Below are positions 36,707-49,204 of a DNA stretch of 64,000 nucleotides, in pieces. Both the position numbers and the translations under genes were made by a program. Location of the stretch: NCBI RefSeq assembly GCF_022647505.1, contig NZ_CP071409.1, forward strand, positions 3,596,001 through 3,660,000, in the 5' to 3' direction. Source of the stretch: [Pantoea] beijingensis (GTDB taxonomy: Bacteria > Pseudomonadota > Gammaproteobacteria > Enterobacterales > Enterobacteriaceae). The notes beneath the pieces were generated by a model that did no database searches, was not told where the DNA came from, and saw nothing but the letters and a program-made list of their open reading frames with translations. Positions within the stretch are counted from its first letter, which is position 1. Each line of letters starts with the position of its first letter.

Positions 36707-38506
36707 CTATGGAATTTGGTCATAGCCAAAGGTGCATGCAGCGAGCTTGCGGGTGACTTGATACTCCTCACCAGAATATTGGCGAATGCGCCCGCGTTCG
36801 GAAATCAAGTGCAAATTCTTTCTCGCACGCGATCCGATGACATAGAGCAACTTCATCGCGCTTTCTTGTCCGTTTGGATCATTAAAGTGCGGCACCATAT
36901 CTTCCAATAAGGCGTAGGCAATTACTGCATCAAACTCGGTCCCTTTCACGCCATGGATCGTCGAAATAGTTATTCCGGTCCGGCTCTGAAATACCTTTCT
37001 GAATGTCTCGATGTCTCCGATAAACTCGCTACCCTCACTCTTCAACCGTTCAATTCTCGCTTGTGAGCTGTCAAAAAATGCTGTGTGATGTTCTTGAAGG
37101 AGCGAGAAAAGACGAAAGTCGATCTCCAAGTTGACAAACAAGGCGTCAAAGAATGTGCGGAGATAAGTCAGTCCATCCGCTTCATCTATCTTGATCGCAT
37201 TGCATTCCCTTAAAAGGGACTTCCGCGTGAACTTAGAAACGCTCGCCCCAGACGCCTCCAGGTCATTCAGGATATCGCCCGCCCAACGGAGTCTGCGCAC
37301 ATACATTCCAGGCGATGCCTGGGTCAGTGCAATCTTCGAGAGCCTATACCAAAAATTCTCTGGGTCACGCGCAAAGGGGACCATGCCGGGGCCATCAAAT
37401 GAATACTCGGGCATGCTCGCTACCAAGCGGCGTGTCATGCTTGCAAGATGCGTCCACTGTGGTGCCAGCACACACACTTCTCGGGGAGCAATGCCCATTG
37501 ACTCGATGTTGAACCGGATTAGCCGGATCAGCTCGGCTTCCAAGTCGGTCTTTCTTACTGTGTCGTTGAAAGAAATAATACTCTGGTAAGCCCTTGCATC
37601 GGAGGCCGCTTCAATAAGGGTTGCATGGACATTGAAATTTCCGAAGTAATCAATGATGCGCTCCGAAGAGCGGTAATTTTTTGACAGTTCGCGTTCCTTA
37701 ATGTCGATGCCTGCCATTGCCTTGAAATCTTCATACGCAATCGGAAAGCCACCGAGCGACTGATAAATCGCCTGATTGGGATCACCGACAATGAAGGTCT
37801 TTGTCGCTCCTTGCCCGGCTTTCAAGATCGCAGTAATGATCGAATATTGAATTCGCTTAGTGTCCTGATACTCATCGACCAGTACGAAAGAAAACAACTG
37901 CGCCAGGAGGGTGCTGATCGCTGGATGACGAGCGATCAGTTGGTAGGCGTAAAATAAGATGAGTTCGAAGTCTATTTGTCGACTTTCCCGGAGGATATCG
38001 AAGTATCTACCCAATATTTCATGCAAGCCGTCGTGCTTCCATACCTGGGGGCAGGAAAGTACATAGCCGGTTTCTGTGAAATAGAACTCGCAATCCCAGA
38101 ATGTTATTTTTGGCTTCTGGTAAGGCTTACATAAGGTTTCAAGAATCTTTTCACGCTCATGCTGATCGATTACCCGGAAACCTCGATCCAATACTTCGTG
38201 ATAAATCCCGTATGGCTTCAATATCCATTCCAGACAAAACGAATGGATCGTTCCTATCCAAAGGCGGGATGTGTCCACCCCAAGGCTCTCAATGCGCTCG
38301 TGAATTTCGTCGGCAGCACGATGCGTATAAGTGATCGCAACAACGAACTGCTTGTTGGACTCTAGCCTGGACAGCTCGTATGCAATCTTATAGGTCAGCG
38401 TTCGTGTCTTCCCGCTACCGGGACAAGCAATGAGAAATACGCTCCCAGTTTCCAAGATGGCAGCTTCCTGTTCCGTATTTAGATCGCTTTTGTCCCACAT
38501 AAACAT
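36707..38506 (-). CDS. UvrD-like helicase of a Gabija-type pair
   Basis: A superfamily 1 helicase of 599 residues. Motif I is IACPGSGKTRTLTYK (about residues 28-41), motif II VLVDEYQDTKR, motif III FIVGDPNQAIYQS, motif IV LSKNYRSSERI and motif V ISTIHGVKGTEFDAVIAYAL. It is the second gene of an operon 2 bases after an OLD-family nuclease, which is the Gabija order (GajA then GajB). Published GajB proteins are nearer 500 residues, so this is a larger relative. GC content is well above that of the Hachiman genes. Confidence 0.8.
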   Translation of the reverse strand: MFMWDKSDLNTEQEAAILETGSVFLIACPGSGKTRTLTYKIAYELSRLESNKQFVVAITYTHRAADEIHERIESLGVDTSRLWIGTIHSFCLEWILKPYGIYHEVLDRGFRVIDQHEREKILETLCKPYQKPKITFWDCEFYFTETGYVLSCPQVWKHDGLHEILGRYFDILRESRQIDFELILFYAYQLIARHPAISTLLAQLFSFVLVDEYQDTKRIQYSIITAILKAGQGATKTFIVGDPNQAIYQSLGGFPIAYEDFKAMAGIDIKERELSKNYRSSERIIDYFGNFNVHATLIEAASDARAYQSIISFNDTVRKTDLEAELIRLIRFNIESMGIAPREVCVLAPQWTHLASMTRRLVASMPEYSFDGPGMVPFARDPENFWYRLSKIALTQASPGMYVRRLRWAGDILNDLEASGASVSKFTRKSLLRECNAIKIDEADGLTYLRTFFDALFVNLEIDFRLFSLLQEHHTAFFDSSQARIERLKSEGSEFIGDIETFRKVFQSRTGITISTIHGVKGTEFDAVIAYALLEDMVPHFNDPNGQESAMKLLYVIGSRARKNLHLISERGRIRQYSGEEYQVTRKLAACTFGYDQIP

Positions 38507-38508
38507 GG

Positions 38509-40647
38509 CTAGAAGACCTTAAGGACGTCGTTGATACGATCATCGGGGAAGGTGGCCAGCATCTCGTTCCGGATGCCGACGAAATCGATTTCTCCGCTTC
38601 TAAAAGCCAGAAGTTTTTCCCTGAACTCGATGAAAACCGCCGATGCAGTAACCAGATCATTTTTATCGATGTAATTCACACGGTAGCTTAGTACGTTGAA
38701 CCAGACCTCCTTTGCTACAATCGGATGTGCAAAAGCAATGGCGTCCAAAATGTACTGTGGGATGGCTGTCTCCTGATCGACCTTTTTTCCTAACAAGATG
38801 GCGAACCACCCCTTGCCGTAGTTGTCTGCCATGGTCAGCACTCTTTGACCATATCGCGCAATGTCGGCAGATTCAAGATCTGCCTTGGCTGTCGCAATAG
38901 TTGGGGCATCCGTGTAAATATCAGGCAGAATACCCACGACCTTGCGAGCATTCCCAGCCGTGACAAAATCCACCTCGAAGGTGTGGGGAGCAAAAAAAGG
39001 CGAGACCCATGGATTATCTTGAAACGACGCTTCTAGAAGTGCCTTTCTGGCGACCCCTTTCTCTTGGGATGCCTGGTATTTTCTCTTGCGCCGTAGCACC
39101 TGTTCAGCGTCCCCGGCGACGGGCGCTGTGTCGATGATGGACTTGTCGAGATCGGTGACGATGCTGCACCGCTTTCGGATTCGATCGTCGTGGAACAGAA
39201 CCGCGACGTTCTGGAAGCCGGTGCTTCGGATGTTGATCAAGCTAATGCCAAGTTCGTCAAGGCTGACACCTAGCACCTTCTTGATCAAAATCGGGATCAG
39301 AATTTCTTCGGCATCACCCTCTACAAGAACAACGCTTTTGGCGAACAGCAGGTTGCTGCGTACCGCATCCAGATAACGTTGGACGTTACCGACTTCCTCA
39401 GGGGCCAACCCGGTGGCGGGTTGGTAGGCCTCGCATCGATAATTTTCTCTGCCAAGAATATTTACGTTCTGAATATTGCTGACTTCTGAGATATGCGTCG
39501 AATGGGTCGAGTAAATGATTTGGGTGTCTTCGTATTGAAGCTTATCGAAGAGCGTCTTCTGGATATGTGTATGAATATGGGCCTCTGGCTCCTCAATTAG
39601 CAAGAAATTGGCGATCGATTGCCTGGCCTTCTGATACTTGAATTCCAGCAGCTTCAATGTGAGGAAGATCAGGTTTGCACCGCCTAGGCTCAATTCGTGG
39701 ATAGGCCCTTCGTGTCCCTCTCCCGACTCACCGACGAACAACTTGAGCGACTGGAAGAGCTTGTCGGCTTCATCGGGCAAATCGGACTTAATCGAAAGCG
39801 ATGAAGGCGAGTAAGCCTCGCCCGCTGCGTCCTTGATGGTGTCTCGTATGTCAGTTCGAACTACTTGGACATCGGGTAATGCCTCAATAGAGTCATTGAG
39901 TGCTTTCACTCCATCAGTAATCGCTTGGAATGCCACAGGGTCGATATCACCGCTCTTACCTTTCAAAAGAGACAGTAGCGGATTGGTTCTATTGTTGTGG
40001 AACTCAGATACAACGTCTCGCAACGCCTGGACGAAGGTAAAGGAAATTTCCTTGGAAACCGACAACACGCTTGGAATCTTGGCACCGATTGCGGGAAACT
40101 CTATTTCTTCGCTGAACTTGGCGTTTTCGAAGTCACCGACCACTTCTTTATAAAAGGCTTCATCATTGAAGTCAGATTCGCTACGGCCGGTGAAAATAGT
40201 TTCGTAGTCGTTCAGGGTGACCTGATCAAGAATTGCAGCTAGGCCAGCATGATCTCCATCGTGTAACTGAGAAAGGCGAATCCTGATTTCTTTCTTGGGG
40301 CGGAAGATGAGGTTATAGGTGGCCTTGCCGATCTCCTCATCTTCGATGCCTCCCGTTCCATGCCGGAACAAAGCTTGGACTGCCTCATCCGCAGAGATAT
40401 CTTCGAACTCTAGGCTGATGATGATCCAGTGCCCTTGCCACCTTCCCAATCCTCGATGAAAGTCAGTCGAATCTAACCGATAGGCTGAGCGGATCATGTT
40501 GTCATCAAGCAACAGTCGAATCGCTCGAAACAGGTTGGTTTTACCCGATCCGTTTTCGCCAATGATGGTGTTGATGCCTTTTTTAAAAAGCAATCTAGTA
40601 TTTGCAAAATTCCTGTAGTTGACCAGGCTGAGCTTAGAAATGTGCAT
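38509..40647 (-). CDS. OLD-family ATPase/TOPRIM nuclease of a Gabija-type pair
   Basis: A 712-residue protein with an N-terminal ABC-type ATPase: IIGENGSGKTNLFRAI (about residues 29-44), the signature region ELSLGGANLIFLTL, Walker B LLIEEPEAHIH and STHSTHIS. The C-terminal TOPRIM nuclease domain has VVLVEGDAEEIL (about residue 436) and TDLDKS. With the UvrD gene this forms a class 2 OLD or Gabija-like system. It is longer than the 578-residue GajA of Bacillus, with extra C-terminal sequence. The start follows GAGGGCCTCC poorly; ATG at 40647 fits the OLD N-terminus MHISKLSLVNYRNF. Confidence 0.82.
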   Translation of the reverse strand: MHISKLSLVNYRNFANTRLLFKKGINTIIGENGSGKTNLFRAIRLLLDDNMIRSAYRLDSTDFHRGLGRWQGHWIIISLEFEDISADEAVQALFRHGTGGIEDEEIGKATYNLIFRPKKEIRIRLSQLHDGDHAGLAAILDQVTLNDYETIFTGRSESDFNDEAFYKEVVGDFENAKFSEEIEFPAIGAKIPSVLSVSKEISFTFVQALRDVVSEFHNNRTNPLLSLLKGKSGDIDPVAFQAITDGVKALNDSIEALPDVQVVRTDIRDTIKDAAGEAYSPSSLSIKSDLPDEADKLFQSLKLFVGESGEGHEGPIHELSLGGANLIFLTLKLLEFKYQKARQSIANFLLIEEPEAHIHTHIQKTLFDKLQYEDTQIIYSTHSTHISEVSNIQNVNILGRENYRCEAYQPATGLAPEEVGNVQRYLDAVRSNLLFAKSVVLVEGDAEEILIPILIKKVLGVSLDELGISLINIRSTGFQNVAVLFHDDRIRKRCSIVTDLDKSIIDTAPVAGDAEQVLRRKRKYQASQEKGVARKALLEASFQDNPWVSPFFAPHTFEVDFVTAGNARKVVGILPDIYTDAPTIATAKADLESADIARYGQRVLTMADNYGKGWFAILLGKKVDQETAIPQYILDAIAFAHPIVAKEVWFNVLSYRVNYIDKNDLVTASAVFIEFREKLLAFRSGEIDFVGIRNEMLATFPDDRINDVLKVF

Positions 40648-41657
40648 GGAGGGCCTCGCTCTTTTTTTATTAGGGAAGCCACATCACGTGCCGGCCACCT
40701 CGTGGAGTATCTGCCATTTTACAAGGTGTCACTACTTTTCGACACCTTAACGACGTGTCTAAAACTGGTCGCTGGTCGATATTTGTCTATCAGCGATCGT
40801 TCTCAATGAGGAATGTCAGCATGTTACGCCTGCCCCAAGATATGAGGTTCCACTGGCTTGAAGAATGAGCTTCCCCCGGCCGGGAAGGCATCGCCGGTCG
40901 TGCTGTCGTGCTTCGCATCGAGCCTCGCTGCGCGATTCTCGCCCCTGACGGGCTTACATCGTTCCCTCGATCCGCTCGGCTGACGCCTACGGCCCGGCTT
41001 CCAGCCTCGGGCCTGCGCGCTTCGCTTGCATGCAGTTCAGCACACAAAGGCGGCCGTTGCCATGTCTAGCCGTCTTCCCTGACCTCATCACCTTGTCCGC
41101 GACTGTACACGCCATCGGAAACATCGCCGAAGTTCTAAGTGAGAAAAACCTTTCCATTCTTAGTCAACACGCCGCACCGCGCCCGCGCTTGCGGCGTTTT
41201 TATTGCGTTCTTTGTAGCCTGAAACGATGTTTTTTTCATCATCTTGCTTCCGATATCCGCTGGCGGCCATCCCTCAAACGCGCAGCCCGAAGCTGCACGT
41301 CCTTCGTTCTGGAGGACGGTGGCTGATTGGGATATGATGAAAACACAAGCCCGTCGCTTCTCGTCAATCCAGCACGACCAAGTGCGATCCGGCTTTCTCT
41401 CTCAACACTACTATGTGGCTCCTAGCCCACCAAGCCGCAGTCCTGCAAAGCGGCCCGAAGTAGAGCTAAGCCCGCACCCCATATAGACTTTCAGCCATCA
41501 AGCCACTTTCACAAATGACTTGACGCCGCCAATTTTTTATCACGTGTGTTGCATCATTCTGATCTACATATGAAAGTACGGGTCAAGCTAGGGGTCTTGA
41601 CAACAAGCGGAAATAAAATTTATGATAGAATTGAACTTAATAGATAACTGAATGTTC
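40648..41657. other. GC-rich unannotated segment at the island end
   Basis: About 1 kb without a convincing gene. It includes the promoter side of the OLD gene, a GC-rich stretch near 40850-41050 with shadow frames on both strands, and a lone intrinsic terminator at 41169-41201. Toward 41600 it becomes AT-rich, leading to the tRNA-Phe attachment site. Composition differs from the chromosome to the right. Confidence 0.45.
41169..41201 (+). terminator. Orphan intrinsic terminator
   Basis: ACGCCGC (41169-41175) pairs with GCGGCGT (41191-41197), followed by TTTTT. No coding gene reads toward it on the plus strand. It could end a small untranslated RNA or be a leftover of a lost gene. Confidence 0.6.
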
Positions 41658-41673
41658 CCGAGTCCGGGCACCA
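41658..41673 (+). other. Right attachment site: 3' end of tRNA-Phe
   Basis: CCGAGTCCGGGCACCA equals the last 16 bases of enterobacterial tRNA-Phe genes. The rest of the tRNA is not present upstream, so this is the copy left by site-specific integration (attR-like) rather than a tRNA gene. A matching terminator follows at 41685. It sets the probable right boundary of the mobile element carrying the conjugative and defence genes. Confidence 0.8.
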
Positions 41674-41684
41674 CTATTTAAAGA

Positions 41685-41709
41685 AACCAGCTTAACGGCT
41701 GGTTTTTTG
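41685..41709 (+). terminator. Intrinsic terminator downstream of the tRNA-Phe fragment
   Basis: AACCAGC (41685-41691) and GCTGGTT (41698-41704) form the stem, followed by a T-run. It is probably the original terminator of the chromosomal tRNA-Phe gene. From here to 42080 I see only the leader of the PAAR gene. Confidence 0.75.
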
Positions 41710-42080
41710 CTTTCTGGGGTTCCGGTAGATTTCTGGTCGCGATGACCGCTGATGTCGCTGCTTTACCTCTTCCATCCAGCCTGAGCATTTCTTCTAAGTG
41801 GCAACCCCCCTCTGGTCGCGGTAGCCTTGTCTGTCAGACTTCAAATCCCCAATAGACACTATATTTCACATGAGTACCCGGCTGACGGATTCATTACTGC
41901 AAGGCCACATCCGGTCTTTGTCCGGTCGGAAGTCAAACGCGAACCACCAGCACTAACTCTACCTCCCAGCCCTCAACAACAATCCCTGTATCAAACCGAA
42001 CATTTTTCACCCTGATTGATTTAGCTTTAGTCATGTGTTGGGTATTATGCCTACGATATCAGTATGATTCATGAGGGATT

Positions 42081-43751
42081 ATGACCAGAGCACTGGTAAG
42101 GTTTGGAGACAAAACCACGAGCGGCGGTGAAGTGATTTCAGCTTCCTCGACGATTATTGAAGAACGGAATATTGCCCTGAATGGCGATATGGCATGGTGC
42201 CCGAAAGAAACCTGCAACGGGCCATTTCAGATCAATGGCACTGCGTATTACTTCTCTGAAAACAAACCCTGTGTAGCCACAGGCGATCGGGTACTTTGTA
42301 ACTGCAAAAACAACCAAGTGCTGGGCAGTACGACAATTTGGGTGGAAGATAGTCCGAGCGATCCTTTTGAGGAGCATCGCAAGCGGGCAGCGGAATGGCC
42401 AATTAACAAAATAGCTGCCGCCGCCGTTATAGCCGCTATTCCGGTGTTCGCAAAGTCTGTCCTGCGTGGTACTGGTAATACCGATGCCGGGGAGTCAGAA
42501 GAACCACAAAGCAACATCGGCGAAATGAGTTTCTATCAGTCACAACCCACTCGGCCAGCCCCTGGGCCAGAACAACACGCACAGGCCGCAAAGAAAAAGA
42601 AAACTGCACCGCCACCAGAGCCACCGAAGAAATCACTCTTCGATAAAGTCACAGGCTTTTTCTTTGGTGAAGCTGAAGCGATGTCTCTTCCCCCGCCGCC
42701 AGTCATGGCTGGGACCACCGAAGCCGGGATGGCTGCCTCTGCCGGAGGAGCAACTGCTAAAGCCAGTCAGGACGCCGCTACAGCATTAACTCACTCCATG
42801 AAACGCCTCTCCGGCCCCGAAGTCTGGAACGGGCAGTTGGCGATGAATCTGCCGTTCGTTGTCATGGGTGCAATCATTCAGTCGAATCTCAAAGGCGAAC
42901 AGAGCGACCTGCTGACGCCTCAGAACCTGCTGGAAGTGGCTCACAGCAAGGGTACCGTCCCTACCCGCGTCCGTTATAACTGGATCACCGATGACAACAG
43001 CGGGAAGCTGAAAGCAGTTGGCTATCACACTACTGCCGCCAGTGGCCGTGATCAGGTGCGAGTCAGAATGCTGGAGAAACAGACCGATGGCAGCTATGAA
43101 TTCTGGGGCGACGAACGAAGCGATAAACCATTAATCACATGGACACCAGCAAACACGCCGGGGTCACAGAACGGCTGGAACACAGGGAATAACAACCCAC
43201 AGGCAGGAACCGTCACGATACCGGGGCTTGAACACCCGGATATTCAGAATGTGACCATCACCACCACGCCACTGCCAGAGGAAAAGGACTTCCGGGATTA
43301 CATTCTGGTGTTTCCGGGCAACGTCCATCCACCTATCTATATCTACCTTAGCAAGCCTCCAGTGGAACTGCTGGAGGTCGATTTATATAGCAACTTTACA
43401 GGTAGACCACGGAATGGTACTCATGCTGATCACATGCCATCAGCCGCAGCAGTACGAGCCTTCTTACGACGTGAGTACCCAGACGCAAAACCTGCCGAAA
43501 TTGACCGTATGGCGAAAGACGTTGCTTCTATTATCATTCCTGCTGATATTCACCAAAAACTTAGTGCCACTTATGGCGGCAGAAATAGCCCTACGCAAAT
43601 ACAGCAAGACTCCAGAGATTTGCGAGCGGCTGTAGAACGCGACATTGAGACCATACGCCCTGAGCTTAAACAGCGTGGTGTAACAGATAGCCAAATCGAT
43701 GAAGCAAAAGCTGAGATGCATCAATTAAATCAGGAACAGGGATTATACTAA
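42081..43751 (+). CDS. PAAR-domain toxin with pyocin-type and nuclease-like C-terminus
   Basis: A 556-residue effector likely delivered by a type VI secretion spike. Residues about 1-90 form a PAAR domain ([19 protein letters not shown], then [10 protein letters not shown]). A hydrophobic helix ([19 protein letters not shown]) follows, then an S-type pyocin region about 248-410. The C-terminal toxin holds [14 protein letters not shown] and [19 protein letters not shown]; the paired histidines and aspartates suggest a metal-dependent nuclease. GAGGG precedes the ATG. The immunity gene follows with a 1-base overlap. No vgrG is in the window. Confidence 0.78.
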   Translation: MTRALVRFGDKTTSGGEVISASSTIIEERNIALNGDMAWCPKETCNGPFQINGTAYYFSENKPCVATGDRVLCNCKNNQVLGSTTIWVEDSPSDPFEEHRKRAAEWPINKIAAAAVIAAIPVFAKSVLRGTGNTDAGESEEPQSNIGEMSFYQSQPTRPAPGPEQHAQAAKKKKTAPPPEPPKKSLFDKVTGFFFGEAEAMSLPPPPVMAGTTEAGMAASAGGATAKASQDAATALTHSMKRLSGPEVWNGQLAMNLPFVVMGAIIQSNLKGEQSDLLTPQNLLEVAHSKGTVPTRVRYNWITDDNSGKLKAVGYHTTAASGRDQVRVRMLEKQTDGSYEFWGDERSDKPLITWTPANTPGSQNGWNTGNNNPQAGTVTIPGLEHPDIQNVTITTTPLPEEKDFRDYILVFPGNVHPPIYIYLSKPPVELLEVDLYSNFTGRPRNGTHADHMPSAAAVRAFLRREYPDAKPAEIDRMAKDVASIIIPADIHQKLSATYGGRNSPTQIQQDSRDLRAAVERDIETIRPELKQRGVTDSQIDEAKAEMHQLNQEQGLY

Positions 43752-44218
43752 TGACCGTTAATGTCGAAGCATTGATTCGCTACTTAGGTAAGCCATATCA
43801 GGAAATTTTTGATGCCGGATTGATTCCCTACAAGACCAAGCCGACAGGCTACCCGGGAGATCCTGACCTCACATTAAGCATGATGAATGAAGGAATTTAC
43901 TTAGCCTTTAAGCGAGAAGGTACAACGCTTTTTTCAATTGAGCTTTTTTTACAGAATGAGAAGAAAACGAACTATAAATTTCCTAATGAGCTGCCATCCC
44001 CACTACAACCTGAGATGGTGCGATCTTGGGTGCATTCACAATTCGGACCTCCTGACAGATTCTTGCCTCCCCGGAAACGGTTACGCCAAGAGATTGGCTA
44101 CACAGATTTGTTCACCGTAACGGATTTTCATATTCCGATCAGTATGCAAGTCGATTACGACTTGCAGGAGCGAGTCAAAGAGGTGGCATTCATAGCAACA
44201 TCTGAGCTCCGCTGGTAA
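43751..44218 (+). CDS. DUF6392-type immunity protein
   Basis: A 155-residue soluble protein directly coupled to the toxin gene. The pattern [20 protein letters not shown], then [18 protein letters not shown] and [13 protein letters not shown], matches the DUF6392 family often found after pyocin-type toxins. It most likely binds and neutralises the C-terminal toxin domain. The assignment as immunity rests on the position and family. Confidence 0.72.
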   Translation: MTVNVEALIRYLGKPYQEIFDAGLIPYKTKPTGYPGDPDLTLSMMNEGIYLAFKREGTTLFSIELFLQNEKKTNYKFPNELPSPLQPEMVRSWVHSQFGPPDRFLPPRKRLRQEIGYTDLFTVTDFHIPISMQVDYDLQERVKEVAFIATSELRW

Positions 44219-44403
44219 TTGTCATAGCGGCACCTTTTGGGTGCCGTTTCCAGCGCCCCTGGCCTCACCCAGAACAAGAAACGTTAAGTTCATCTCAGAA
44301 AGCTGAATCATGCATGACAGAATCATTAATCATGCCCTGACACCTCAACTGTCATCAACGGTATCGAGATGACACGGATTGCGCAAAATTAATTGTGAAG
44401 TGG

Positions 44404-45572
<1,169 letters not shown>

Positions 45573-45647
45573 TGGAGCACCTGTGTTGTTCTGAGGTGAG
45601 CATATCACCTCTGTTCAGGTGGCCAAATTCAGTGTGCCACTTCACAC

Positions 45648-45964
45648 CCCATACAGAGCGGTGCTCATTGATAAAGCGGTACCTAAGTAAGGCCCCCTTG
45701 CAAAGTACCGCGCGGCCTTTTTCAGAATATCCCGTTCCTCTTCAGTGCGCTTCAGCTGTGCCCTGAGCTTCAGGATCTCACTTTTCGCTTCCAGTAAATC
45801 ACGGGCATCCTGCTGATTATCGGATTTGATAGCCCATAACCACTTATAGAGACAGTGTGCTGGAACGCCCAGCTGGTCAGAAATCTCAGCGACGGAATAA
45901 CCGCCTTCCGTTATCTGACGGACGGCTTCTTCTTTAAATTAGGTGTAAATCGGGGTGTATACAT
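45648..45964 (-). pseudogene. Truncated IS3-type orfA/orfB relic
   Basis: From 45964 one reads MYTPRFTPNLK, then a lost base shifts the frame; the correct frame continues as AVRQITEGGYSVAEISDQLG, LLEAKSEILKLRAQLKRTEE and ILKKAARYFA. The orfB start YRFINEHRSVWGV can be read just before the junction with the complete IS at 45646. The rest of orfB is absent on the other side. So the complete IS inserted here and adjacent DNA was deleted. Confidence 0.75.
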
Positions 45965-46247
45965 ACGCTCCTCCTGTGGTCAAACTATAGGACAGGATCG
46001 TCGGGTAGGAAATGATAGAGCAGGTCGTCTACCGAACGGGGTCAGTCCACTGGGCTAAGCTGGAACAAAAAGTCAACCCTGGTTTGAAGCGAAGACTTAA
46101 AGAAGCGGGCCAGACATCAATCCTATCGGGCAAAAGCAGAATAGCCGCGCGTTATATTACCGGGCGGCTATTCCGTAAATTCAAGCGTCAATCGCGATAA
46201 TGTTCACGATACGCGCGTAATGTGAACGTGCGGGAGTGTCAGTCAAA

Positions 46248-46574
46248 CTATGAAATGTTGAAAGCGTCCGGGCTCAGCACGCGTCGACCTACCGATACAA
46301 CCAGGGGACCATCTACTTCTGATTCGTCACGCACAGTGTGCCATTCTGGATCCGCATAAAAAGCCTGCCACTTTGTGGCCAGATCCTGCTCTGAATCGAA
46401 TTTCAGCACATAAACCAGCTCATTAACCGTATCCCGGCCGAATGTCGTGAGGGATAAGAAAACAACTTCCATACCGTGCTTCTTGAAAAGACGCAGGGAT
46501 TCCTCGTTAAAACGCTTTACCATCGCCGCCATTCGACCGGGCACTGCAGTATATTCTCTTAATTCATAGATCAT
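46248..46574 (-). CDS. NIPSNAP family protein
   Basis: A 108-residue ferredoxin-like barrel protein. It opens with MIYELREYTAVPGRMAAMVK and has LVYVLKFDSEQDLATKWQAF, the family core of the NIPSNAP/dimeric alpha-beta barrel group. Bacterial members lie in small-molecule redox operons and may be monooxygenase-like or ligand-binding. It is 72 bases downstream of the aldo/keto reductase gene and probably shares its transcript. Confidence 0.82.
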   Translation of the reverse strand: MIYELREYTAVPGRMAAMVKRFNEESLRLFKKHGMEVVFLSLTTFGRDTVNELVYVLKFDSEQDLATKWQAFYADPEWHTVRDESEVDGPLVVSVGRRVLSPDAFNIS

Positions 46575-46646
46575 TATATTTCTCCTTCTGAGCCGATCTT
46601 CATCGACAAGGGGTGGCGCTACGACAAACCGCAGCGCCGCTCACAA

Positions 46647-48460
<1,814 letters not shown>

Positions 48461-48928
48461 ATGGAGCATAGCACAATATCGATTCCGAATGTTGTTGAAG
48501 AAAGTTTTAATGCTGATGTCACTGAGCTATTTAATTTAGTAACAACGATTTCAAACTGGGTGGAATTGCATCCATTAACCAGCGCTATGTATGGTCCCGA
48601 TATAAAAAAGAGTCTTACTCATGGTGATGTAGCAATAGAGCAGATCAGCTACCCAGGCAGTTCACATGCGATAAATGTCGTCTGGTTGGTTACTGGGTAT
48701 GAAAAAAACAAACTATGGGAATGTAAATCACTATATTTCGGCGGCAGAGATGAGAATATGACGATCCGTTATGATTTTTTAGCACAGGGCGATCATACAA
48801 TATTTACCAGAACCTCAATGGCATTGTTTGAAAAAGACAAGGTATCGCAAAAAACACTAGACTCCGCGAAAGACAAGAGTTTCCATATGATTTACTTTGA
48901 TAATGTAAGAAAGAAACTGCTGGCGTAA
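48461..48928 (+). CDS. SRPBCC-fold (polyketide cyclase-like) protein
   Basis: A 155-residue START-like protein with a strong AGGAGG site. The pattern EESFNADVTELFNLVTTISN, then DVAIEQISYPG and LWECKSLYFGG, with TRTSMALFEKD near the end, fits the SRPBCC ligand-binding fold. Such proteins bind or cyclise hydrophobic small molecules. It is alone on the plus strand in the redox cluster. The hairpin at 49006-49027 may end it. Confidence 0.7.
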   Translation: MEHSTISIPNVVEESFNADVTELFNLVTTISNWVELHPLTSAMYGPDIKKSLTHGDVAIEQISYPGSSHAINVVWLVTGYEKNKLWECKSLYFGGRDENMTIRYDFLAQGDHTIFTRTSMALFEKDKVSQKTLDSAKDKSFHMIYFDNVRKKLLA

Positions 48929-49005
48929 ACTATTTATAGAGTCACCGAAAATTAGTAGAATCATATTCGATAGCAGTCCTCATTGACGCCTTGTATAAAA
49001 TTATC

Positions 49006-49027
49006 CCGGAGTCAACGTCGACTCCGG
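49006..49027 (+). terminator. Hairpin after the SRPBCC gene
   Basis: CCGGAGTC (49006-49013) and GACTCCGG (49020-49027) form a perfect 8-bp stem followed by AATTATAT. It lacks a clean T-run but is well placed between convergent genes. Confidence 0.5.
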
Positions 49028-49204
49028 AATTATATGAACCTACAGACCCCACAGATTACGTTATCTTCTTTCTCCCGAATATTATCCGGTTACAGATAGA
49101 AATATAAACTGAAGATTCAGTCCATTACCCGCTGATTTATTCCTCGGCATTACCGAAAATTAGTTAGCAGAATATATGAAGGCTCTGGCCGGACATGATG
49201 TCGC

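Noticed and set aside
40790..41047. 85-residue arginine/serine-rich minus-strand frame
   Set aside because: Composition fits a shadow frame in GC-rich non-coding DNA; no ribosome site or domain was seen, though similar translated text is known from other elements.
41640..41673. Possible complete tRNA-Phe gene
   Set aside because: Only the last 16 bases match; the upstream sequence cannot form the D and anticodon arms.
46012..46200. 62-residue plus-strand frame
   Set aside because: Basic, motif-free and located among IS debris without a ribosome site.
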